NCBI RefSeq assembly: GCF_000350225.1
Contig: NW_005179241.1
Location: 300,264 to 364,263 of the forward strand
Reading direction: 5' to 3'
DNA from: Chondrus crispus
Taxonomy: Eukaryota; Rhodophyta; Florideophyceae; Gigartinales; Gigartinaceae
Length of the DNA: 64,000 bases
The position numbers and the translations under genes were made by a program. The notes beneath the pieces were generated by a model. The model had not been told where the DNA came from, made no database searches, and was given only the letters and a program-made list of their open reading frames with translations. Shown here piece by piece: positions 54,474 through 64,000 of this stretch. The stretch's first letter is position 1. Every line of letters begins with the position of its first letter.

Positions 54474-57400
54474 AGAGGAAAATCTCGAGCGAGTCACGAG
54501 AGGCGCAGGTTCAACGTACTGCGTCCGGGACTCATTCCCGTTCCTCGTCTCTAGCAAGAAGGAAAGGACTCGTCGAGGAGGTAGTTGAAATAGGGGGTAA
54601 GCCGAGGGAGCCGACTGTTGTCAAGAAAATTCTAAGTCGAGACAAGGATCGTCCGATGGATCAAATTCGTAGGCCCTGGTACAGGGTTAAGCGACAGGAA
54701 TGTCCTGAAAAGATCTTCGTCCTCGAGCGAAAAAACTACAAAGTTTACGCCGATATTGGACCAACGGTCGGATTGATGAGTCGAGTGTTGTCCGTGTTGG
54801 ACAAAGGTGCCGGACCGAATTTGGTTCGAAGGTCGGAACTTCCGGCAGGAATGGAAATGTTGGTGTGCCACGGACCGACCCAAAACATTGACGACGCGAA
54901 CAATAAATCACTCCGGACTCTCGGCACAATTAGAATGCCTGTGAGGCTTGGAAAATTTGTGGCCGCAGCCGAGTTTATTGTATGCGAAAAACTAGCAGTC
55001 CCGCTAATTCTAGGCGCGGACTACTGTGACCGGTTTGTGGAAGCAATTATCCAATGAAGAAAACGGTTGAGTTGGCGGATTTCTCGGAGGTTCCGATAAT
55101 TAGGCGGTTCTCGACGAGAAAAGGGAAGAAGAATCTCGTCCCGGGAGAGGACGAGAATGATGGAAAGGTGGAGCGAATTTCCCCTAAGGTAAAAGTGGCA
55201 AGAGCCACGACTATGGAGCCAGGGATGCAACGCGTCGTGGAATGCATCTCGAAGAGATCGGGCTTGGTTGTGGTTCAGCCGTACTCGTCGTTGTACGAAA
55301 GGCACGGGTTGACGTGCACGAATGGTGTCGTTCAGGTTGAGCCGGACAGGCCATTTCGTTTACTCGTTGCGAATTTTAGGACGTACCCTGTCAGGGTGCA
55401 AAAAGGCCAAGTGGTGGCAGAATTATTACCGCACCCAAGGGCCGTGCTTGAGAGCAAAACCACCATTGGCAAAGTTCTCGGAATTCAAGAAAGAAAGAAG
55501 GAAAATTTTCCTAATTCCCCCAAGACGCCTAAGGGCGAGACAAGATGCGAACCGTCGGATCAAGCACGCGAGGACCAGTCAGAAGAACGGTCGAGTAGGC
55601 TCTCTGCGACGGCATCGTCGAAGCCTGAGCAGCGGATTGAGCCCCCATTGCCGTACGTGAAGAACCTGAGCCACGTGCCAGAACGGCTGCGCGAGCGGTT
55701 CCGACAGATGTTGAAGATGTACTCTAAGATGTGGGATGGGACCCTTGGTGAAATTAATACCATGGTCCACCGGATGGAGCTGGTCCCGGAGACCAGGCCC
55801 ATCGCACAAGCTGCATACCGAGCCGGTCCAGAGGCTCGGGAGGTCGAGGACGCAGAAGTACAGAAGATGTTAGAAGCAGGAGTCATCGAACCGTCGCAGT
55901 CAGAATGGGCGTCGCCGGTTTAATTAGTGCCCAAGCCCGACGGATCGATGCGGTTTTGCGTAGACCACCGCAGGTTAAACGCGGTAACGGTGAAGGACAC
56001 GTACCCTTTACCGCGCATGGATGAGTGCCTGGACTCGCTGGGTGACACCAAGGTTTTCTCTGCGTTGGACGCGATTTCGGGGTATTGGCAGATGCCTATT
56101 CCCGAAGCGGACCGCGACAAGACAGCTTTTTCGTGTCACTCAGGTCTCTACCGTTTTTCAAGAATGCCCTTCGGGCTTACCAACGCGCCGGCGACGTTTC
56201 AGAGAGCCATGGATATACTGCTCTCTCCGTTACGATGGAAGTCGTGTCTGGTGTATTTGGGTTATATCATCATCTTCAGCAAGTCTTGGGAAGAACACAT
56301 TGTTCATGTTGATGAAATACTGTCTGTATTGGAGAAGGCAGGTGTGAAGCTCAAGCTTCGCAAGTGCGAATTTTTCGTCGAAAAGATCAAGTACCTGGGC
56401 CATGTATTGCGGCCAGGTACATTGGAGGTTGATGCCGCTCACATCGCGGCGTTGGAACAAGTGAGGTACCCCCAAACGCATACCCAGCTCAGAAGCTTCT
56501 TGGGACTTTTTAATGTGTACCGTCGGTTTGTCCCACATTACGCGAAAATCGCGCATCGGCTCAATCAACTATTGAAGAAGGGACAACCGGTCCAGTTGGA
56601 AGGATTCGACGAACCGTGCCAAAAAGCTTTTTATAACCTCAAGGACGCCATCTTGGCACCGCCGGTGTTGGTGCTGCCGAAGAAGGACCTACCCTACTCG
56701 GTAGATACCGATGCAAGCGACTATCAAATCGGCGCTGCATTATTTTAAACGCATCCAGATGCGCAACGTAAACCCATCGGGTTCTTTTCAAGAACGTTAT
56801 CCGCAGCCGAGAGAAACTATTCTGTATCAGAAAAAGAATGTCTAGTGGTAATTCGAGCCGTACAGACTTTAAGAACATATCTATATGGCGAGCACTTCAT
56901 TGTGCATACCAACCATGCCTCATTGAGGTGGTTGATGAACGTAACTGACCCCAGCTGGAGATTAATCCGATGGAGGCACCGCCTCTGAGAATTTGATTTC
57001 AAAATCAAGTACAAGAAGGGCAAGGCGAAACGCCAAGCCGATGCCCTGCCAAGATTACGGACCGCAGGAGAAACCGTCGACGAAATCGACGATGAAATCC
57101 CATGCTTTATGGCCGAACCGGCCGAGGGAACGGTGGAGGACGAGGACAGTTTTGACGCGTTAGACGACATCCTCGCTCTTGAGGAGGGACCGCCGCTGAT
57201 CGCCTCGATCAATTCCAAGCTGTCACTCCGGAGGAGCTCATTCGCGAGCAAGCCGTCGACCGCTTCTGCAACCGCATCAAGAAAGAAATGGAAGCCGGAA
57301 AGGTAAGAACGTTCAGCATGGAGACCGAAGAACTCGAAGGAACTCTATGCCGTACTGCGGCGGAGTTTCTACAAGTGGTGATACCACAATCGTTAAGGGA

Positions 57401-58894
57401 CCACGTCCTAGGGTTAAGCCATTACGCAAAATTGGCAGGCCACCCAGGAGGCAGGAAACTTTACAAGACATTGAGAAGATTTTTTACTAGCCTACGATGG
57501 CCCTAGACTGCTATGCAGTCGCGAAGAATTGCGCCGCATGTGCGCGGGAAAGGGTGAAGTTAAGAAGAAACACGAAGGAAATGAAGCTGTTCACGCCAAA
57601 AGCTCCGCTGGAGTTTGTCGCCATCGACATCCTCGGCGAGCTAATTACAACTAAACGAGGAAATCGGTATATTCTCATTATCAGCGATCGATACTCGAAA
57701 CTGGTACGAACCGTACCGTTGAAGAACATATCAGCTGCGCACATCACACAAGCCTTCGTCCACCATTGGGTATTCGTGTACGGACCGCCGGTCAAGCTGC
57801 TCTCCGACAATGTAACACAGTTCAGGGCCCCGTTCTTTCAGAACGTCTGCCGAATTCTCGGCATACGCAATGTGTTCACGACTACGTGCCACCCGCAAGC
57901 CAACGGCCAAGTTGAGAGGTTTAACGGCACGCTGACTTCTGCGTTGCGAAAATATGTTGGAGAGCATCCCAAGGACTGGGACCTATTTAGCGACGCTGTG
58001 ACGTTCGCATACAACACGCAAGTTCATCGAACTACGAACATTGCGCCCTTCGAGCTGGTGTTAGCTCGGGCACCAAGAAGCATTACAATACAAGCACAGC
58101 TAAGTTTAGAAGGATTTAGCTGGAATCGAGCGTACTACCTGAAATGGCAGTCGTGGTCGGAAAGCCTGATGAAAGGCGCTGATAAGAGCTTTTGAAAATA
58201 ACACGCGCGCTACAAGCGAAACTTTGACGCACGACTCCGCAAACCGAGGTATGACATACCTTCAGGATCATACGTATTCCTTTGGAAACAGAAAGGCACG
58301 GCCACGGAGCCGAAACATAAGTTGGCACAAGTGGCTACGGGTCCATATCAAGTGAAGGAGTCAACTGAGAATACGGTCGTCATTGCCATCGGCGACCAAG
58401 AAGAGCGCGTGTCGCGAGATGGAGTCGAATTAGCCCCTAGTCCCATGGAGTACACGCCGACAGTCGGGCTGCGGCAAGCGCTACAGTTCCTCAATCGAGA
58501 TGGAGAACCAGAAGAACCCGCCGCGCAAGCGAAGAATAAGACGGATGACGGACCGTTGGTAAATCAGGAAGCTGCGCACATCTCGCCCGAACTACAAGAG
58601 ATAGGAGGTTCGGAAGATCAAGATAAGGATGAGTAGCAGGCTCTTCGGAAGGGGGAAGGACAGTTGGACACGCAGGAAGAAGGAGCCGAAAGTCAGGAGT
58701 ATGTGATCGACAAGATCGTGGACCACGGCTACGACGAGAAAAAATTAATTCTCAAAGTGAGGTGGTATGGGTATACCATCGAGGACGCAACGTGGGAACC
58801 TATTGAGCAAATCCCCCCCAGCGCGACACTCACATATTTCCGAAGGAAAAGGCTACCCTTACCCGCGCAAGCGTCGCATGCACAACCGGGATAG
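54344..58894 (+). pseudogene. pol: pol polyprotein of Gypsy copy 3, broken, RT active site lost
   Basis: Protease site reads LDKGAGPNLV (DTG changed to DKG). RT has [11 protein letters not shown] and [14 protein letters not shown], but the YLDDI box at 56254-56268 reads YLGYI, so both catalytic aspartates are gone. RNase H has [11 protein letters not shown]; integrase has HYAKLAGHPGG, DILGE, SDNVTQF and NGQVERFN; the chromodomain (EYVIDKIVDHGYDEKK, LKVRWYGYTIEDATWEP) ends at 58894. Breaks: a one-base loss near 55050, TAA at 55921, TAA at 56746, a stop near 56987, a frame change near 57200, a shift/stop near 57490, TGA at 58193 and TAG at 58634. Confidence 0.9.
54464..54470 (+). promoter_or_regulatory. 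-1 ribosomal frameshift heptamer GGGAAAC
   Basis: In the gag frame it reads G-GGA-AAC and the next codon is the gag stop TAG. A -1 slip here continues into the pol frame (GKLERK). This is a canonical X-XXY-YYZ slippery site, known from retroviral gag-pro junctions. Copy 1 has GGAAAAC at the same place (38622-38628), one transition away. Just downstream CTAGAGA (54470-54476) can pair with TCTCTAG near 54548; in copy 1 the corresponding stem is longer. Confidence 0.75.
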
Positions 58895-61800
58895 CCATTG
58901 TAAATAGAATTAGTAGGTAAGAGACAACAGAGAGGTCAGAACTTCGAGGAAGGAACGCATCTACGAGGTTCGCAGAAAAAAAGTATGAAGGAAAGGAGAG
59001 CAAAGCAGAGAAGCGAAACTATATCCCTGTATGAGGCATTGAGCCTCTCGGAAAACACACACGCCTCATCACGGTACGCACGAGAAATGACGTTTCGAAC
59101 GGGCGATCCGTTCTCGTGGAGTATGACGTAATCAAAAAAAGTAGGCGTGTCGACAACAAACTGTTGAACAGGCGACACAAGTGAGAGATCGATTACAGCC
59201 ATGCTGCGAAAGTATAATCAAGAAGCAGGAAAATACTGCTGCAAGTGCAGTCGGCACGAAAAGTTGTTGTCGCTGGCCAAAACCGACGGCATAAATATTC
59301 TAAGTCGTCCCGCGGTCGAGTGACACCCGACCTTGCATGACGACCGATCGACACACTCACCACTGACACACGTTTTCACCCTCGACGAGCAAGAACATCC
59401 GTCCATAGGGACTACCATCACGAGGACGCAGCTACAATTAACCCCGTACTCGTTTCGCGTACGCCAAGTCGTTTGCAATCCCCACAATCGACGGTGGCAA
59501 TACTCAAAGCCGTCCACCGACAAAGTTGCGAGCAATCGCATGTGAAATCACTTGCCAATGGCACGACCATGCCACTCACCCGTGTGGTGCTGCAACCTAC
59601 CCTACGGTCGACACCCTCGATGAGGGAGAATTACTGCTTGAGCATGGCATGCGGCGACCGACACAGTCGCTCGTATCAATTATTTCGTCCCGAGAGACTT
59701 ACTAACCCATTGGCCACAATAACCCCCTTCCTTCGTTTTTGTTTTTGGACTGTTTTGTTTCGTTTTTCTTTGTGTTCTTGCTCTTTTTTGTTGATACGAC
59801 GTAGAAAGCGAGATCCCACATCGCAGACCACGATGAACGAGTGTTGCGACGCACACCGGTCAACGACCCTTTAGTGAGCGTCCACGATCGAGGGAGACGG
59901 GCGAGCCGCCGATCGTAATTAATTTATTACGCTGTGTATTCCAGCCGAGAAGGAGAGCGGTCATTTTCTAAGCTGTACAAGGATGTCAACTTGCGAGATT
60001 TTGTATTCCTGCCTCAAAGACAGTTCCGTGCGAGTAGTCGGAGAAGATTCTGACCGACAAAGGACGAAGCACGGGTCGGAGTTATATTCTAGACGGGGAT
60101 CTGTCAGCACGATGATGCTAGGGCCGACGGCTTCTTGGCTTTTACCGATCGTGTGAGCTGCAAGCGCAGAACGCTCACAAAAGAGGTCTGCCATGAAACC
60201 GCCTTCCTATTCCGGACATTGAAATGTATTGGACAAAACAACAACCACGAGAAGGTGCGGGAAAAGGGACAGTTTAACCTGGAACAAAAGGAGCTACAGC
60301 TTCGTGCCACATCCTGACAAAGATTGAACCTATATAGTTGAACTACAGTTCATTTCTTCGATCGAGGATTATCTGAAGGCGCGGAGCAAACATGCCTATG
60401 GCAAGGAGGACAAGGTTCATGTTTTCGTACGCGACGGAGGGAATGCAGGGACCGTGGTGACCACGTTATGGAATGCCGCAGGGGTTTGGGCTTTCCTTAC
60501 GGAATATTCGATTTGTTTTCGACACAAGCCAGCTCCCTAGAGGATCGAAAAGCCAACGGCATGAAGCCGTAACCCTTTTACTGCCACCCCCTGTCCAGAC
60601 AACGTCATCACACATCCCCCCTCCTTACCTTTTCCTATTTTTTTGAACAACTTGCTACCTTTTTACTTTTCCGTCCCTCCTATTCCTCTGCTTTTCTAAT
60701 GTCATCTTGTCTTCTTCGTGCTGTTGTCATTTTTTGGGAAGACAAGTCACGCAGACACACCGGATTAGGAGTATCGAAAGGAAGTTTATTTTAAGGAAGA
60801 ACCCCGCGTTGAGGAGAAACATGAAGCTGCAGAGTAGCCTTAGAGAGACCCTGCAGGGGAAGCACCACGCGCGCCATAACGACGTACATTGCCGGTGGTC
60901 GAGGCTGTGATAGACCCCTGGTCGACTGAGGCACCATGCAGGGACATTCAGACTGGTGAAGACAGGCGCCGTCCTTTCTGGGGACAAGAGGAGGACCATG
61001 GAAGAATCGAGAAAGTCGGATCGCTCCTGTGCCTTACTAAGCATCCACGCATGACACATCTCGACACACAAGCAAAGAGAGGATAACATAGAGCCGAGAG
61101 AAGATACGTGAAAAAGTACTGCATCAAGCGAAGAGGGGAGTCGTGGGACGACATGGAGAACGACATAGTAAGAGGCGCCTTTCCGCATGATCGTTAACAT
61201 GGGCGATGCATAACAACTAACATTGAACATCGCAGAACTAAGGGAATGGCACCGACTACTCCCATACTTTTTCAGGTCTTGCAAAGCACTGTATGTATCA
61301 CCGCATTAATTTTGACCTCCGCCCACGCCCGCCCCGTTTTTATCCATTCGAATGGAAATCGCAATTTTTTGGACATGTTCCGCAACGGGGAACGGAACTG
61401 CGACTGCAGGAGTACTCATATGAGGGCTTACTCTGTCATCGAGACAGGAAGAGAGTGGAACCCGAAGGCCCCCTCGGAGCCACGAGTCCTTGCGATTGAC
61501 TTAGGAATGCGCGCGCTCCGCCAGCAAACGCACGAGGAAGGTGCGTGCACACCACCCGAAACGCCTTCAAAAATATTAACAAAAATTAAGGGAAGTGGCA
61601 GCCGAGGTATACAACCCATTTTTTGTCACAAGCCCCAGGCGCCGATCCGACGATCTTGCAAATTACCAGAGGGAAGGACCTCGACAACCCCTCTTTCCCA
61701 CCGCCCCAGTTTCCCATGAAAATGATCGATTGTGAGCGCACCGCGACGGGGAGCTCACACAGGAGACCCCAGTTTGTTATCACGGCGACGCCGTCGCCCG

Positions 61801-62762
61801 CGCAGCCGTTTAAGTACATCGAAAAGGACGCCCCCCAAAAAGAGGAGGAAGAGGCGAGGTTTTTGAGACTCTTTTGCCGCCCCCGCCAGGGAAGCAGAAT
61901 ATGCTGTCAGGTCAGTACGAGACCAATTACCTTTCTCTTTCACCTCGTTTTCCCCTTTTTATTTATTTTGTGTATTGTAGGTGACGAGGGCATGAACCTA
62001 CAGTGAGAAGCCGCCAACTCTTCCAAAAAAGTAGGGGGAGATACAAGTGACCCCGGGGCCGGTTCGACCAAGGGAAGACTATATCAGCCGGGAAGTGTAC
62101 AGTGTGCACGAGAAAGGAGAACGGCGAGGGAAGAGAAGAAGAACTTCAAGCAGCCAGCTGTCGACGACAGCACTTCCAAGATGGATCTCACTGATAGTGA
62201 GAATTCGGTGCAGCATCACCCGGACAGAGACGCGAAGCGCGATAGTCACAAGGGAAACGTTGGTGCGGGAAGAACCGAAGAGGGAGAGAGACGCGACATC
62301 ACTTCCGCGATGACGATCGCAGACGGGGCAGCTGCTACGACAGAATTGGGTACTCGTGGTGATTAGCTCGGAAGAGTATCGCCATACGGAGTCAATGAAG
62401 AAAGAGCGGAGGCACGTGCAGCAGGTGTCTACAAGGAGAGTGCAACCGACGGAGGCAATTAGGAGCATCGACGTTGTCCGAAACCACATGGAAGGTACAG
62501 TAGAGCTCGGTCGCGGAAATAATTAGCCCAACTGGGTGCGACCGGATGGGTCAAGCATGTTCCAAGACGACCCTTAATTTTCTTGCATCACAAAGACCAG
62601 GCCCCATGCCTCATGTGCACACACATAATGTGTCACGGTCTTTCTCTCCAATGGGACGGATGCTGTGAGGAAAGAACACCAGCCGGAGCAGTATGTACAA
62701 TTGCCGATGGGTAGGCCGACAGACTTACCCGATCCATGCGATAAGGAAACAGAATACCCTAC
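58895..62762. other. probable 3' region of Gypsy copy 3, no gene recognised
   Basis: No domain on either strand. Pyrimidine tracts at 59720-59800 and 61930-61980 (ending TGTATTGTAG) recall splice acceptors, as in copies 1 and 2. The family's antisense ORF was looked for on the minus strand and not found; it would be expected nearer the 3' LTR, outside the window. Confidence 0.45.
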
Positions 62763-63427
62763 TGTGGCATGACGGCGGTTCGCGATTAGATTTAGATCAG
62801 ATCAATACGAGCCACACACGCGCACACGTGTACCCCCACGTGTACGGAGAACACGCGAACACACGCGTACACGTGTAGGAGGCGCGTACCACCGCGCGTA
62901 CCGTACGCGTCTCACACGTGTGCTGTCAGCCCCGACGGCTGACAGCATTCCAGCGCGGGACGACCCGCGCTACAGTAAGGTACTACAGCATACCGGTACT
63001 GTAGTATTGTGATAGACGCATTGTATACATTAAATACGGGCGCGACCGGCGACGGGCGGAGAAGGACAAGCACGGACTTGTCCACGACCTACCGCCTAGA
63101 TCCGTCTTCCAGCTTAACTAACGAGCGCGATCCGTCTTCGCGCGCGTTAACCGGGACCAAGCCGGTAGGGGACAGCGGCGTACGCGAGCGAGCCTAGATC
63201 CGCCTCTGCCCGTCAGCGCTGGTACGTTACCCAGCGCTGCTCCGGGGCGTCGAGGCGTAGATCGGCCTGCGCGTACGCTCGTCCCCGACCGTCTCCCTCT
63301 ACCACGCTACCAGGGCCCGCTTCCCTGTCTCGTTAGCTGTGTGTTCTCCCCGTCTTCTTGCCCCTCGTACGGGGTCTACGTCGAGCTAAGTATACACCCC
63401 TCTCCGTTGGGGGGGTGTTATACTACA
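62763..63427 (+). repeat. solo LTR of the LTR-A family (665 bp)
   Basis: Starts TGTGGCATGACGG (a mutated TGTAGCATAA end) and ends GTGTTATACTACA. Flanks are CCTAC (62758-62762) and CTTAC (63428-63432), a 5-bp duplication with one transition. Related along its length to 1495-2122 in inverse orientation and to 49982-50682 in the same orientation. Contains the 25-bp hairpin 62922-62946. Confidence 0.85.
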
Positions 63428-64000
63428 CTTACCTTTTTAATATGTTGAGATAATTCTTGGAAACGAGAGAATCTATCGTTCTACATCGGAGATGTGGGTT
63501 GCAGAAAACTGTTTAACAGGGAGGTGGTAGACTGACATGAGAAAGGAGCGGGACGACGAATCAAGACAGTGCCGCATGATCCGCGACCGTGTTGACCGCG
63601 GGACGGACAAAAGAGGAGCCTTTCAACGACCAATTCTCTTTGCACCTCCACACCACGTTTTTACGATGACTAGGACGAATTGAGACTGCAATCACCCAGG
63701 ATAACCCCACAACACGCCCACGGCATTTTTTTGATACGCCGTATCAATACGGAAAGGGGAAAAAGAAGTTCTCCAAAAATTCTACGAGACCTGACGGCCC
63801 CAACGCGACACACCCGGTAGTCCCGTCCCTCATTTATGGACGTCATCCGTCGGACAACACTGTACTGTGTGCACAGCTCGACGGGGAAACCAATGTTTTG
63901 GCGGATAAAGAGGAGAGGAGAAGACAGAGACAACCACCGGAAACTTTCTCTCTCATAACAACCCGCGTCGAGTGTCCAGTAGGACAGGCTGGCAAAGAGA
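63428..64000. other. right edge, no gene recognised
   Basis: Short ORFs only. Probably the continuation of the 3' region of Gypsy copy 3. Confidence 0.35.

Larger units (their letters stand above)
51010..64000 (+). mobile_element. Gypsy chromovirus copy 3, 3' end beyond the window
   Basis: 5' LTR, gag, pol and chromodomain are all present in order; the 3' LTR is not in the window. Given the 3-6 kb 3' regions of copies 1 and 2, the rest of the window is probably still inside this element, interrupted by the solo LTR at 62763-63427. That extension is inference. Confidence 0.75.

Noticed and set aside
60727-61284. 185-codon minus-strand ORF as the antisense gene of Gypsy copy 3
   Set aside because: None of the three family motifs is present and its position is too far from the expected 3' LTR.

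Overview
The window is eukaryotic and almost entirely transposable-element sequence. It holds chromovirus-type Ty3/Gypsy LTR retrotransposons, pogo/Tigger-type (Tc1/mariner superfamily) DNA transposons, solo LTRs, palindromic MITEs and minisatellites, nested in one another. I found no intact host gene, rRNA, tRNA or CRISPR array. GC content is moderate, with very GC-rich blocks inside one element. The host cannot be named from sequence alone; a repeat-rich alga (for example a florideophyte red alga) or a fungus would fit, and this is only a guess.

Layout from left to right. (1) A minus-strand gene of unknown function (gene X) is split into 265-1494 and 9874-11274 by an 8.4 kb insertion (1495-9873) with a perfect 5-bp target-site duplication (TSD, GGAAT). 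The insertion is a deleted chromovirus-like element, called LTR-A family here. It keeps an integrase C-terminus plus chromodomain, a roughly 58-60 bp minisatellite, a 386-bp tandem duplication and an inverted fold-back right end. (2) 11275-12632 carries two copies of a palindromic MITE. (3) A plus-strand gene of unknown function (gene Y, 12633-13659) is cut by the 3' LTR of Gypsy copy 2 (minus strand, 13660-24908). That copy is truncated at its 5' side by an LTR-A family 3' LTR (24909-25527), whose interior runs right to about 28.9 kb. (4) 28.9-33.6 kb has no recognisable gene but two inverted-repeat minisatellites. (5) Pogo copy I (minus) is split into 33694-34260, 34880-35136 and 47157-47470 by a decayed LTR-A-like solo LTR and by complete Gypsy copy 1 (35137-47156). 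(6) Pogo copy II (plus, 49032-51009) is split by a solo LTR-A (49982-50682) and then by Gypsy copy 3 (51010 to beyond the window end), which itself appears to carry a solo LTR-A (62763-63427).

The Gypsy copies share one plan: an LTR of about 1.03 kb with 13-bp inverted ends, gag with one CCHC knuckle, pol in the -1 frame (protease, RT, RNase H, integrase, chromodomain), a long 3' region, an antisense ORF next to the 3' LTR, a polypurine tract and the 3' LTR. All copies carry stops or frameshifts, and copy 3 has lost its RT catalytic aspartates.

The most interesting signal is the antisense protein. A 551-codon open frame (14837-16492) and a frameshifted distant relative in the LTR-A element (27435-28921) share three ordered motifs with matching spacing. 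Both lie antisense on the 3'-LTR side of their element, so two LTR-retrotransposon lineages appear to carry the same unrecognised gene family. A canonical -1 frameshift heptamer (GGGAAAC) sits directly before the gag stop of copy 3.
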